From the NCBI GenBank assembly GCA_944739405.2, contig OX123197.2, positions 54,288,047 to 54,352,046 of the forward strand: DNA of 64,000 nucleotides, given 5' to 3'. Within the stretch, counting starts at the first letter, position 1, and each line of letters starts with the position of its first letter. Below are positions 11,046 to 21,341 of this stretch, in pieces. The stretch is from Euclidia mi. Taxonomy: Eukaryota > Arthropoda > Insecta > Lepidoptera > Erebidae. Made by a program: the position numbers and the translations under genes. The notes under the pieces are model-generated. The model made no database searches and had not been told where the DNA came from. It saw only the letters and a list, made by a program, of their open reading frames with translations.

Positions 11046-11516
11046 TGATAGATAGTGATCCTTTTTACCCATTATTGATTATGCAGATGTCAACTATCTA
11101 GATCTCGCCGAAACCCAGCTAGACAAACTTGAGCGCCTTCAAAATCTCTGTATAAGATTCATATTTGGATTACGCAAATACGATCATATTTCACAATTTC
11201 AAGCACAGCTCAAGTGGTTGCCCATACGATATCGCCGGTATGCTCACATTCTTTCTTTGCTGTACAATATACTGTTTAGCCCTTCAATTCCTTCCTATCT
11301 TAAGGGACGATTCGAATTCCTTCATGATACGCATAACCGTTATTTGAGGTCATCAGAAAATTTGAAACTGAAGGTACATTCCACAACCTTTTATGACAAT
11401 TCGTTTTCCGTCACTGCTGTTCGTCTATGGAATGCATTACCGCTACATATTAGACAGGCTCAGACGGTAACCAGATTCAAATATTTAGTTAAGAAGCACT
11501 ATCTATCTTTATAATA
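11046..11516 (+). pseudogene. LINE B ORF2, C-terminal RT region
   Basis: Reads PIIDYAD-like sequence in shifted frames, then LDKLERLQNLCIRFIFGLRK, LKWLPIRYRRYAHILSLLYN, SSENLKLKVHSTTFYDNSFS and VRLWNALPLHIRQAQTVTRF, ending at the stop near 11514. This is the standard C-terminal block of CR1-like LINEs. One frameshift lies around 11200. Confidence 0.8.
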
Positions 11517-11858
11517 TTTCCAGTTTCTCCCGTTCTACTAAGTATATGTGTATTATATATTATTTATATGTATATATTTTATGTATGTATATCTATGCAT
11601 GTATAAATATTTATGTATGTTATTCATATTATCTTAGTATTATATAACTTTATTTAAATTTAAATATAATATGTACCTACATATTTATTGGTACGCTTAC
11701 AACTATCATTTCTTTCCTACCAACAATCAACAATCCAAACGTTGCCTGGTAGAAATCGGCTGAATAAGGCTTTAAGCAATAAGGCCGCCCATTGTACTAT
11801 ATCTTATCTTCCTTAAATATTTGTATAAGTGTACAATAAAGAGTATAATAATAATAAT
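11517..11858 (+). mobile_element. LINE B 3' UTR and (TAA)n-like tail
   Basis: Contains TTGCCTGGTAGAAATCGGCT, AATAAGGCCGCCCATTGTAC and GTACAATAAAGAGTATAATA followed by AATAATAATTA. An antisense copy is at 10697-10810, which supports this as the family's 3' end. Confidence 0.65.
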
Positions 11859-11864
11859 TAGTAT

Positions 11865-13556
11865 TATTACATTTTGTTTGTTTAATTTTCTCAGCGTGAG
11901 CTGGTAGAATTACGTGTCATTTACGGACTACCGTCAAGTAAATGGCACGGTTGTAGGATGTATTATGTCTGTGCGGTGATAATATCTTGTTCGTCTATCT
12001 ATAAAAATTACCTGACGAGTCTACAGGTATTTAATATTGCAGCTTTTTGGAGTTGTATGTAGGTGTTGGGTTTCAGATCAATGAGTTTCAGGCTATGTTG
12101 TATGTGATTCGGGATAACGCCAGTGGCCGACAAAACTATGGGTACAATGTAAACCTTATCTTGTTTCCAAATTCTTAACACTTCATCTTTAAGATCTGTA
12201 TATTTATGTACTTTTTCGGAAATTGTTTTATGTATATTGTGAGTGTTTGGTACGGCTATATCTATCAAGTAGGTAGTTTTATTAACTTTGTCTTGTAGGG
12301 TTATATCGGGGCGATTATAATGTGTAGTTCTATCAGTTAATATTGCGCGGTCGTAATACATTTTATGTGTGCTATTTTCTAGAACTGGCTTAGGGCTATA
12401 TTGATAGTATGGCGTGTGGGTGTCTGGGATCAGCTGATGTTTTAGAGCTAGTTTTTGGTGTATAATGTTAGCAATTTGATTATGTCTATGGGTGTAATCT
12501 GTTTGCGTAAGATTGGGGCAAGCGCCAGTAATATGCTGTATTGTGTCTGTTTGACTATGGAATTTCCTGCATTTGTCGTCTGTTAGCGTAGGGTCTTTGA
12601 TAATATATTTTCTGTAGTAGTTTAGTGTAGTTTTTATTGTTGATAATTTGGTCCTGGATTGGTATTATAAAGCCTTCGGTTTCTGGAAACAGATTACCAA
12701 GAGTGAGTATTTGATGCTATTTTATCTATATGTGGTTTTTCAAGATCGTTAGGATGTCAGCCATGTAGCACTTTCTTTTTCCATTGCTTTATTTTTAAAC
12801 TTTAAGCGGTAGTTTAATTACTATCTACTTTAGTTATTTGGGCTTGGTTTAATGGTGTGTGGTTGAAATCTTTGCTATTGCGCTTGTATTTTGCTATTAT
12901 TTGCTTTATTGTGGAAAAACGTTTTAAGTTTTGATATTTGTGTGTGCCATAGTGCCAGTATATAGAAAAGTCCTCGTCCTCCATGCGGTCTCTTGATCGT
13001 AATCCTTTCAATAGCAGATTTTGGGTGTAGACAATTGTGCTTAGTGAGAATAGTTCTTGTTGCTATTTCGATGTTATTGATGTCGGTTTTAGTCCATTTT
13101 ATGATGCCAAAGGAGTAGGTCAATATGGGTACAGCGTATGTGTTAATTGCTTTTATTAAACTTTTGGCAGCTAATTGACTCCTTCTTAACATATGAACCC
13201 TGCGCTTATATTCTGTGATGAGGGATAATTTTAACTTACTGTGGTCTAATCCTTTCAATTGATGATAGCCTAAGTATTTATAAAATTCGTTTGGTTCCAT
13301 AGCAGTGATGACTTCATTATCGTTTACTGTGTAATCGCCGGGCCTGATCTTTCCTTTCATTATGTGGACTGTCTTACATTTCTCAATGCCAAATTGCATG
13401 TTAATGTCTCTACTGAATTTAGCTGTGGTTTCTAACAATGTTTGCATTTCTTTTTCTGATCTGGAATAAAGTTTTATGTCGTCCATATAGATTAAGTGGA
13501 TTATAGAAATTTCTGTATTATTGTGAGTATTACTATTATTGTTGGCCAAAAAGATA
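11865..13556 (-). pseudogene. LINE C: RT end plus restriction-like endonuclease
   Basis: 5'-truncated minus-strand LINE. From 13549 it encodes ISIIHLIYMDDIKLYSRSEK (catalytic YMDD at 13478-13489), FSRDINMQFGIEKCKTVHIM, EPNEFYKYLGYHQLKG and KAINTYAVPILTYSFGIIKW. After frameshifts (12370-12875) comes a Cys/His cluster (DDKCRKFHS, QHITGACPNLTQ, HRHNQI), then THYNRPDITLQDKV and YLIDIAVPNTHN. The RPD...D spacing matches the PD-(D/E)xK core of restriction-like endonuclease LINEs (the R2/R4/NeSL grouping), unlike the AP-type nucleases of the other LINEs here. Coding ends at the stop at 12008; 11865-12007 is the 3' UTR. Confidence 0.7.
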
Positions 13557-14310
13557 TGTGCAATTGGTTGGACTGATCACCACCTTATTAAATCTTAAAT
13601 GCTAATTCAGCTTAAAGCACCACGACGAGCACCTCACCAAATCCCACTTAAGCTAGCCTATGCTAAGCTTATCAATTCAGCAGAACTCGGCAATAGGCTG
13701 GACACAGAGTTTGCTACCAATGCGCCACAATTTGTGAATGCTAGTACAAATAGTAATTGGACATCTTTAGCTAAGCATCTGCAAAAATGTACTTTTCGCA
13801 TTATCGGTACGAAACCAAAGCGGAATCATGATTTTTTCGACGCTGCAGACCCACAGATTAGAAACTTAGTGGACACGTACCAAATGTTTGCGGATTTGTC
13901 TGTTTTGAGTTTAGCACAAACTCAAAACAGACAAATCCACAACGCGTGAAAGCGGCTCAGTGCCAATTAAGACGTCAAATTCGCAAACTGAAAGATACGT
14001 GGTGGTGAGAAAAAGCAGTTGAGCTGCAACATTTTGCTGATACACATCAGTCTGGTAAATTAATCGGAGCTGTTTAAGCTATTTATGGCCCGAGGATACG
14101 AAAAACAGCACCAATGTACTCAAAAGACAGGCAGCATCGAGTTATAGATAAACGTGATGTATTGGGCAGAACATTTTCATGACGTCCTAAACCCGAATGC
14201 GCTCCATGCTGACCTGGCCTATATACTTTCGTTAAGAGAATTGCCAGTAAATAACAACCTGGATGACCCACCCACTTTTGAAAAGTTTGCGAACTGTTAC
14301 ATACACGTCA
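13557..14310 (+). pseudogene. LINE A, piece 2: endonuclease end to RT start
   Basis: Resumes LINE A after 6.7 kb of inserted elements: AIGWTDHHLIKS (endonuclease C-terminal WTDH motif), then RAPHQIPLKLAYAKLINSAE, VNASTNSNWTSLAKHLQK and RNHDFFDAADPQIRNLVDTY. After a fold-back (13892-13938) and frameshift come RRQIRKLKDTWW, VELQHFADTHQSGKLIGAV and YWAEHFHDVLNPNALHADLA. Several stops are present. It ends where a putative gypsy LTR begins. About 60 codons expected between here and piece 3 are missing. Confidence 0.7.
13892..13938. repeat. Fold-back 3 (21-bp perfect arms)
   Basis: Arms 13892-13912 and 13918-13938, spacer AGCAC. The right arm is in frame with downstream LINE A coding (KQTNPQRVKAAQ); the left arm is the inverted copy. 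Confidence 0.9.
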
Positions 14311-14559
14311 TGTATGGAGGAGCCCTTATGTTAGCTGAGGTCAGCTTTCTAGGATTCTCTTAGTTTATGCAGGTGGCACCGGTGTCATGTGACATGCAGG
14401 TGGCCGGGCCATGAGAATGCGTCAGTCTTTTGCTAGCTCCTATTGAGACCACTCGCCTTTTCGTTTGTAAAGGTCATTACAAATTAAAAGTTTCCAAATC
14501 TTCAAATTTTCTCTTTTAATTCTTTTTTTAAAAAGACTCAGCATAACCTTCGTATAACA
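14311..14559 (+). repeat. Putative 5' LTR of the gypsy mosaic
   Basis: Starts TGTATGG and ends ATAACA, immediately upstream of TGGTGGCAGC at 14561, a plausible primer-binding position. The left boundary coincides with loss of LINE A coding. It does not resemble the 3' LTR at 19328-19549, so the two ends come from different families. Confidence 0.5.
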
Positions 14560-14560
14560 T

Positions 14561-15211
14561 TGGTGGCAGCTTAAGGGATTTGAAAAATAAATACTGGTTC
14601 GCCACAGTTTTGAGAGAACTTTTCGAACTATTTGTGCATTTGTGTGACCTCGGAAAATAATACATTTTACACCGTCTCCAACCGCCGAATCCTGTGGCCG
14701 CGTAAACTACATAAGTACGCGTGTGAACATCTCTATATCTTACGCCGTATCTATTCGCTGAATCCTGCCGCCGCGTAGCGAACTAAATTACTCGCGCGTG
14801 TGCTGCTGTTTCCTGTAGAACCTACCTGGTTCACCGCTGATCCCGTCACCGAGTCTACTTACCTTAGTGAGAAGGTATACGCCAGCTGCGAGATGACACG
14901 AGGTACTCTTGCAGTCGACGTGTTGCTGGAAGTCCATGAAATTCATACTTACTTAACGTTGAAGCTATCCACTCTGTGTTCAGTGCCAGCGAAATTAAGT
15001 GATCAAATCTAAAAGTAAAGAAAGTGATAAAGTGTTCAATGACTGCGATTAATTTCATTCGTCATGTTTTAGAATATTAGATCATAGAGTCTTATCGTAT
15101 CGTTATTTTATTAAGTCGCTCAGTGTCAAGACCAGTGCAATATAAATTCCTTATCGCAATTCTTAGACTTCGCGTCTTATCTCTTTATTTAATTAAATAT
15201 CCAGGTGTGAC
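14561..15211 (+). promoter_or_regulatory. Putative primer-binding site and gag leader
   Basis: TGGTGGCAGCTTAAGGG at 14561 lies one base after the putative LTR, the normal place for a tRNA primer site; I cannot name the tRNA. The ~630 bases that follow have no credible gene and act as the untranslated leader before gag. Confidence 0.4.
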
Positions 15212-16247
15212 ATGCCTAAAGAGAAAGCAACTTTTACAATGTCTACCAAAGAATCAAAAGAAATTGACATTCATGTTTTGATAAAATTCATAAATAAGTT
15301 CGATGGTAACCGTGAAAAGATAAATGCATTTTTAAATAATTGTCGGAACGCAATGAATCTCGCGAGCCCGTCACAGCAAGATATCCTATTAAAATTTATT
15401 CTGCACTTTCGGCACGGCCTTCGAGTTGGCTCAGAAGCCAACTCGAAGGCCGTGCCGAAAGTGCATGTGCCATAAAAGATTTTGATAAATGGCAACAGTT
15501 AGAAGATTTTTTTAAATCCCAGTTTGGGGAAAGAAAACATTATGCTGCACTGCTCTCCGACCTTCAAGGTTGTTACCAGTCTAATGCCGAAACGGTCAAT
15601 AGTTCGCTTTACGATTGGAATCATGTTTATCAAAATTATTAACTGAAATTAATATTTCTGTACCTACGAAAAAGAAAGGTGAACTTGCTGGCTGAGTCGC
15701 TGCAATGCAGGACCTTGCGTTGCACACTTTTATCAGTGGATTAAATGCTCGCTTATCTACGGTGGTCAGATGTCGCGACCCAGAGACCTTGAACGACGCC
15801 ATCAATTTTGCCATGTCTGAAGAAAAATTATTACAAATTTCATTTAAACGGAATACTCCTTTTCCTTCTAATAATAATAATCCATTTAGCCAAGGACGTT
15901 TACCCTAAAGGCAATTGCAACCAAATCATGGCACAACTCAGCGTGACGTGAATGTTTCCAATAGGCCTAGTAACCAAGGACCTACCTGTGCTCCTCCAGT
16001 GTGTCGCTACTGTAAAGCAGTAGGCCACACTATTGATAACTGCCGAAAACGCGAATATAATAATAATTACAATAGACGATTTGGGCATCTACAAAATCAG
16101 CAATCAAATCAGCCATCGACTAGCTTTGCTAGAAATAATCAATCTGTTCATTCTGTTGACGTAGTCGATTATCAACAGGGCCCTGAGGATATTATTAACA
16201 ATACTTTAAAAGAGTCGCACTACCCGTCCGGTATCGTGCGGGCATAG
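15212..16247 (+). pseudogene. gag: Ty3/gypsy gag, broken in three frames
   Basis: Starts at ATG 15212 (ESKEIDIHVLIKFINKFDGN, capsid N-terminal type). It shifts frame at fold-back 4 (15402-15465) to QLEGRAESACAIKDF and FFKSQFGERKHYAALLSDLQ, again near 15650 to LHTFISGLNARLSTVVRCRD, and again near 15908. The last block has one CCHC knuckle, CRYCKAVGHTIDNC (CX2CX4HX4C), then an Asn/Gln-rich tail. Gag forms the particle and binds RNA. The layout matches the 17.6/297-type gypsy group by its capsid and single knuckle. The fold-back and two other lesions make it non-functional. Confidence 0.75.
15402..15465. repeat. Fold-back 4 (30-bp perfect arms)
   Basis: Arms 15402-15431 and 15436-15465, spacer CAGA. 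The right arm encodes the conserved gag stretch LEGRAESA; the left arm is an inverted copy inserted upstream that breaks the frame. Confidence 0.95.
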
Positions 16248-16289
16248 TAAACGGACAAACCGATACTAAAGCCTTACCTAATCAATTCA

Positions 16290-16398
16290 CTGTTTCCAAA
16301 TCGACCACTAACAAACAGGGTAACCAGCCCCAAATTCATAGCGGCCCTTACAAAATCGCTGTTTCCAAATCGACCACTAACAAACAGGGTAACCAGCT
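16290..16398 (+). repeat. Tandem duplication in gag-pol spacer
   Basis: A ~38-bp unit beginning CTGTTTCCAAATCGACCACT and ending CAGGGTAACCAG occurs at about 16290-16327 and 16361-16398 with almost no differences. Confidence 0.8.
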
Positions 16399-16439
16399 CC
16401 AAACCTACAGTCGCCTAGACAAACAAAACTCTGATGCCC

Positions 16440-16895
16440 CCAATTACTAATCATATTATTACTTTCCATGGTTTGGGGTCCACAAAAAATCCAGTGAATT
16501 CTTTAGGACATATTCTAATTCACTTTAACTCACTGAATCATTATTTTCATTTAATCCCTATATAGACTTCCCATATGACGGTACGGCAAAATCGATTATG
16601 TAGAAAATGTTCTACTCATAAATAAAATCAAACTTGCTTTAAAATTTTGTGAACCAACTTATACCATTCCACCTAGATCAGAAGTGATTATTGAATGTTC
16701 CACGCTTAACCCCGAGATAAAAGAAGGTCTCGCCCTTGACCAGTACATAGCTGATTCACTCATGACGGCAAATTGCATAGTAAAGGTTAAGCCTAATTCC
16801 CGAATAAATATATCCGTCGTTAATATCTCTGAATCTCCCATACATGTGAACTCAGACCAGAAAATAAAAATTATACCTTAAGAATATAACCATAA
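16440..16895 (+). pseudogene. pro: Gypsy protease region, degenerate
   Basis: Interrupted coding: GLGSTKNPVNSLGH near the start, SRINISVVNISESPIHVNS near the end (16684-16881 is one open block). By position between gag and RT it should be the aspartic protease and its linker, but I see no intact D-T/S-G triad, so the catalytic part is lost or unrecognisable. Confidence 0.5.
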
Positions 16896-18185
16896 CCTGA
16901 AGAAAATACAATATTCCATACGTCACATTCCGAATTAAATCAAAATAATACCCTCAATCGAACTGAACAAGTTTTAAACCAATTACGAGCCTCCCATCCA
17001 AACTCTGAAGAGGCAGATGCCTTATACGATCTCTGTTCCAATTATTCCGATATCTTTCATCTTCCTGGTGACCACCTTACTACTACCGATGCTTTAGAAC
17101 ATGAAATTAATACTTCCTCTTCCGTTCCAATTAATACAAAATCATTTAGATTCCCAGAAATGCACAAACAAGAAGTAGAATCCCAAATTACCAAAATGCT
17201 TGATGAAGGTATAATTAAACCCTCGATGTCCCCATGGTCTTCCCCCATATGGATTGTCCCAAAGAAGTCCGATGCTTCAGGCCAACGCAAATGGCGCGTA
17301 GTAATAGACTACCGCAAATTAAATGATATCACTATAGGTGACTCCTACCCAATTCCAAATATTTCAGAAATTTTAGATCAGTTAGGTAAATGTAATAAAA
17401 AAACTTCAAAGCACATGCTGAATGTCTGTCATATTAATGCCCAAAGTATCCCTAGCCATTACAACGACCTGTTTGAAAAATTATTAGGTATAGATAAAAT
17501 TAGGACTACAGCATTTCATGCCCAAAGTAACGGTATGGTAGAAAGATGGCACCGTTCATTAAAAGTTGCGTTAAGAGCAAAATTTAATAATAATTCGAAT
17601 TGGCTACGACAATTGCCCATGATTTTGCTGGCGTTGCGATCTGTTCCGCGAAGTGATACGAACGTAAGCGCAGCAGAATTGACGTATGGTCTAAAGTTAA
17701 AACTGCCTGGCGATTTTTATGATAATAAGCACTGTAATATTAAGTATAATAACGAGTACGTTGAACAATTGAGAAATGTTATTAGGAATCTAAGACCGCG
17801 TAATGTAGCGCAAAGAGATTCACGTACAATATTTGTCCACCCTGATTTAAGTAGTTGCGAGTATGTATTCATAAGGGATGACGTAGTAAGAGGAACGCTT
17901 CAACCTCCTTATGTAGGCCCGTATAAGGTCATAAAGAGGGGAAGTAAATCGTTCAAGATTGATATTTGTGGAAATGTTAAATTAGTTTCGATCGATAGAT
18001 TAAAGCCCACTTATTTGTTGAATATTCCCTCAGAACAAGGATGTTCAGATGAGTATTGCGATATTAATTGTAAGGATATACAAAATGATCAACAAGAAAA
18101 ATGTGAGAATAGCGATAAGCGTGTCACTTACACCACTCGCAGTCGCCGCGTATCTAAGTTGCCTGTTAGATTTTTGTTGGATTAG
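16896..18185 (+). CDS. pol: Chimeric gypsy pol: RT N-terminus / LINE fragment / integrase C-terminus
   Basis: Open frame of 429 codons from after the stop at 16893 to the stop at 18183; the first ATG is 17160. Residues ~1-165 are a gypsy RT N-terminus of 17.6/297 type (MLDEGIIKPSMSPWSSPIWI, KWRVVIDYRKLNDI, YPIPNISEILDQLGKC). Residues ~170-192 (LNVCHINAQSIPSHYNDL) match the start of CR1-like LINE endonucleases, as in LINE B at 9380. The rest is an integrase C-terminal half and tail (TTAFHAQSNGMVERWHRSLK, LLALRSVPRSDTN, PYVGPYKVIKRGSKSFKID). RT palm YxDD, RNase H and the integrase zinc/DDE regions are absent, so it cannot be a working polyprotein. Either frame conservation by chance or a selected fusion would explain the open frame. 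Confidence 0.8.
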   Translation, partial: PEENTIFHTSHSELNQNNTLNRTEQVLNQLRASHPNSEEADALYDLCSNYSDIFHLPGDHLTTTDALEHEINTSSSVPINTKSFRFPEMHKQEVESQITKMLDEGIIKPSMSPWSSPIWIVPKKSDASGQRKWRVVIDYRKLNDITIGDSYPIPNISEILDQLGKCNKKTSKHMLNVCHINAQSIPSHYNDLFEKLLGIDKIRTTAFHAQSNGMVERWHRSLKVALRAKFNNNSNWLRQLPMILLALRSVPRSDTNVSAAELTYGLKLKLPGDFYDNKHCNIKYNNEYVEQLRNVIRNLRPRNVAQRDSRTIFVHPDLSSCEYVFIRDDVVRGTLQPPYVGPYKVIKRGSKSFKIDICGNVKLVSIDRLKPTYLLNIPSEQGCSDEYCDINCKDIQNDQQEKCENSDKRVTYTTRSRRVSKLPVRFLLD

Positions 18186-18282
18186 CATTTATTATTGTGA
18201 AATTGTTATTTAAAAGGTCAGATTGGCTAATTAGAAGCATTCTTGATACAAATTTTAACCAGTTAACAGAATTAGTTTTACA
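18186..18282 (+). other. Pol-env spacer
   Basis: Short spacer after the pol stop; nothing recognised. Confidence 0.4.
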
Positions 18283-18611
18283 TAGTAATTATAGGTAAAT
18301 CTTACAGTAAAGAACAAGACATTATTATTGCCCAAAACGGAGCAAATAATGCTATAAACAGTGATTCCGAAATACAAAAGCATTTTGAGTTTTTTGGAGC
18401 TATCTTGTTGACCATTTTGGTGTTGTTATCTTTACTTATGGTGTATTTCTGTGTAACCAAATGTAAGAAACGGTCACGTAAGTGGATCCGTAGTGAAATG
18501 GTTTTGGCATCGATACCCTCGATAAGTGGTTTGCAACATGTGCAAGCACAGCAGTCTGCACAGCATGGTAGTGGCCCACAACAGGCACAACCACAAGTTG
18601 TATATGCGTAG
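18283..18611 (+). pseudogene. Env-like remnant with one membrane segment
   Basis: Open but without ATG. Reads SKEQDIIIAQNGANNAINSD, then a strongly hydrophobic stretch (FFGAILLTILVLLSLLMVYF) followed by the basic CVTKCKKRSRKW and a Gln-rich tail ending at a stop. A single-pass segment with a short charged tail, sited between pol and the 3' LTR, fits the C-terminal end of an envelope-like ORF of an endogenous gypsy element. The ectodomain is missing. It could also be an unrelated membrane-peptide frame. Confidence 0.4.
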
Positions 18612-18640
18612 TGCAAGATGTGTTTATTAAATTCTTATGT

Positions 18641-18690
18641 CTATCCCACTGCTGGGCAAAAGGTATTCCACTGCTGGGCAAAAGCTACTC
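18641..18690 (-). repeat. SINE 3'-end fragments in tandem
   Basis: CCACTGCTGGGCAAAAG occurs twice in 45 bases; it is the reverse complement of the tail of the SINEs at 47652 and 61736. Confidence 0.5.
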
Positions 18691-19308
18691 TTGGCTCAAT
18701 TTTAAAACTGCGTTTATTAAATGTGTATTGATTGTGTATTTCTTATATTTTGTATGTGTAAAGCTGATGTTCAGTGCGTATACAGTCCTCCAGTGGACAC
18801 TATCATCGTTAGGTAGCAGTTTCGATCCCAAGGCACCAGCCGTAGGGCTAGTTGTACTGTATACGAATTGAAATAAGTTTCCGTATTGTTACTTTTGTAA
18901 TAAAGGCAAGACTTAGAAAATAATATTGTATTTGATTGTGGAATAATTTTTGATTCATTATAAAATATTGTAAACAAAACTTAGAAGTTGATATCATGCT
19001 TGTTATATTTTATTCACATCCGTTCAAACCGTAACTCTAGAAGTTGTTTTGATGAATTGCATTTTGGCCAGTGTGAATGTTATGATTTCATCATTGTTCT
19101 TTGTTCGCTTTAATTCCTGCGTTATAAGCTAGCAACATCATGTAGCTGATTATATTAAGTTACATTCTGTGTATTCTTTTTGCTATATCAGATTTTATAA
19201 AGGTGACTACACACTGGGTACTGTGGTTATTCTGATTATATGAAATAATGTATCGTATACAAGTATGTTTTGTATGAAATATTTTTGGATGTGTTTCTTT
19301 TTTTTTTG
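18691..19308. other. 3' untranslated part of gypsy mosaic
   Basis: No coding recognised. Confidence 0.4.
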
Positions 19309-19327
19309 AAAAAAAGGGGAGGACCAC
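19309..19327 (+). promoter_or_regulatory. Polypurine tract
   Basis: Purine run GAAAAAAAGGGGAGGA directly before the 3' LTR; the expected plus-strand primer of an LTR element. Confidence 0.6.
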
Positions 19328-19549
19328 TGTAGCGGCCCGCAACGTAACAGGATCGTTTTGCTGAGGTGACAAAGTAGGCTCTCCTGTTACGTTGCGTCGC
19401 CAAGCCGCCACAGTCGGTTTACCTCTGCCGTTCTATCGTAACGTGTCGTATTGTACTATATATATGTATTCAAAATTGTAATTGTCGAGACAATATATTA
19501 ATATTCGTTTACTGAAGTTCCTTGAGTTTTACTGAAGAAGTCCTTAACA
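19328..19549 (+). repeat. 3' LTR (222 bp)
   Basis: Begins TGTAGCGG and ends TTAACA directly after a polypurine tract. Contains a TATA-like TACTATATATATG and a 15-bp perfect inverted repeat CGCAACGTAACAGGA (19338-19352, partner 19382-19396). Not similar to the putative 5' LTR at 14311. Confidence 0.6.
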
Positions 19550-19552
19550 ACC

Positions 19553-19884
19553 TTCTGAGGAGTCAGTGGATTGTGGCGCAATAGAGAACACCCACCCATA
19601 TATCACCAAACACCCATTATAAATTCGTGACTGTAAGAAGGTACTAAAGTTTCTAGGAGATGTTCGAAGGAAGGGAAAAAGTTTATACGTAACGAAGGAG
19701 AATAATAGACCCCTAGAAGAACTTTAGAATGATTCAGTTCCACTTCTAAGAAGAGATGCTCGCCGGCATTCGAGGATGGTGGTTGCGGTGAGATGCTTAC
19801 TATACGGAAAGGAATTTGAGTTCGTAGGTATATAGCGACACCATATATAAATATAGAGGAAGAAACATAATGAACAGACTCTAC
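19553..19884 (-). pseudogene. LINE B-type endonuclease fragment
   Basis: The minus strand encodes GVAIYLRTQIPFRIVSISPQ, NAGEHLFLEVELNHSKVLLG, VYYSPSLRINFFPSFEHLL and VPSYSHEFIMG. It is closely related to LINE B ORF2 (9254-9780) and includes a stretch deleted there. Both ends are cut, lying between the gypsy 3' LTR and LINE A piece 3. Confidence 0.75.
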
Positions 19885-21341
19885 CATCTTGCCTCAAGAC
19901 TGGAAGGATGCGGTGATTTGCAAGCTGTATAAGGGAAAGGGAGATTTCTCTGACTGCAGCTTTTACCGAGGCATATCTCTTCTTTCTAGTGCAGGTAAGA
20001 TCCTTGCGCACATTATAAATGCACGTCTTTGCCAAGCAGCTGAGAAATACTTACCTGGGAGTACGTGTGGCTTTCGTCTCAGTCGAGGCATTGTTGATGC
20101 CATAGCCGTGGTGAAGCACCTCCAGAAAAAAGCTTAGAACATCAACAGCCTCTATTCATGTGTTTTGTTGACCTGGAGAAAGCATTTGATTGAGTTCCAC
20201 GGGAGGCTCTTTGACTTGTACTCGAGAAATTTGGATATCCAAAGAAGTTTGTTAACCTCATTTGCCAGTTTCACGATGGCATGAAAGCAAGGGTTCAACA
20301 TAAAAACGAACTTTCCGAAGAGATCCAAGTTAAGAGTGGAGTAAAGCAGGGCTGCGTAATGGCACACACTCCTTTCACAATTTACATACATACATAGACT
20401 CACGCCCGTTTCCCCGAAGGGGTAGGCAGAGGCATATTAAACGCTCACATTTCGCCAGTGTTTTGATCCCACGTAATAGGTGGCGAGCCTATTGCCGCTT
20501 ATCGGGATATTTTGTTTGCCAGAGCCTCGTCCGTTGATCGGCAGGGCCACCACTTGCAGGTGAGGTTGGCTTGGAACCCTAAGTTCTTGGTGGGAACCCT
20601 ATGCACCCTATCTATCTTTCACAATTTATTTTTCTGTAGTCATTAGAGACGCACTGCAACATAGTCGGGGCCAAATCCAACTTAATGTCCGGTCTGATAA
20701 AGGAGTATTCGACATATCAAGGTTCAGAGCTACATCGAAAATACAAAAACTTTCATTATTGGAGATTCTATATGCTGATGACGTGTGCCTCATGTCCAAT
20801 GATATGACTCAGCTCCAAAGCTACGTTGACTCATTATACAAATCTTGTCAATGATTTGGGTTGGTTATCAGTACTTCCAAAAGTCAGCTCCTCAAACAAC
20901 CACCACGGGGATTCGAAGCTGATAAGGCAACACTGACTCTAGATGGAAAACCGCTGTAAGAAGTGACACGCTTCAAATATTTAGGAAGTCACATCAGACA
21001 AGATAACACCCTAGTTACGGAGATACAATCGCGCATAGCCAGCGCCGCTGCTAACTTTGGACGACTAAATGATCGAGTCTAGAAGTCCCATGACCTGAAA
21101 CCGGAGACAAAAATTAGCGTCTATAAAGCGTTAAGCCTGCCGGTCCTCTTATATGGCGCAGAGACATGGTGTCTATATAGATCGGATATAAGAAAGTTGG
21201 ACTCATTTCACCTTAAATGTCTTAGATCCATCTTAAGAACAAAATGGCAAGATCGCGTGTCCAACACGGCGATCCTGCGTCGTTCCAAAGTATATGGTAT
21301 GGAAGCTCTCCTTATGAAAAGCCAGCTCAGATGGTGTGGAC
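19885..21341 (+). pseudogene. LINE A, piece 3: reverse transcriptase
   Basis: RT core of LINE A in several frames: PQDWKDAVICKLYKGKGD, CSFYRGISLLSSAGKILA, STCGFRLSRGIVDAIAVVKH, a GVKQGC motif near 20340, then (after a SINE at 20385-20615) IYFSVVIRDALQH, EILYADDVCLMSNDMTQLQS (catalytic YADD at 20771-20782), RFKYLGSHIRQDNTLVTEIQ, LSLPVLLYGAETWCLYRSD and FHLKCLRSILRTKWQDRVSN. It has several stops and is dead. The frame breaks at 21341 within the conserved RWCGH motif, precisely at a transposon with TSD ACAT, and continues at 24095. Confidence 0.85.
20385..20615 (-). mobile_element. SINE (body B) with 13-bp target-site duplication
   Basis: Inserted in LINE A RT; the duplication CTTTCACAATTTA is at 20372-20384 and 20616-20628, and removing the insert restores the LINE frame. 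The minus strand begins GGGTGCATAGGGTTCCCACC and ends CCCTTCGGGGAAACGGGCGT, GAGTCTATGTATGTATG. A near-identical copy is at 61066-61290. Its 3' half equals that of the tRNA-headed SINE at 30930, but its head is not tRNA-like. Confidence 0.85.
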
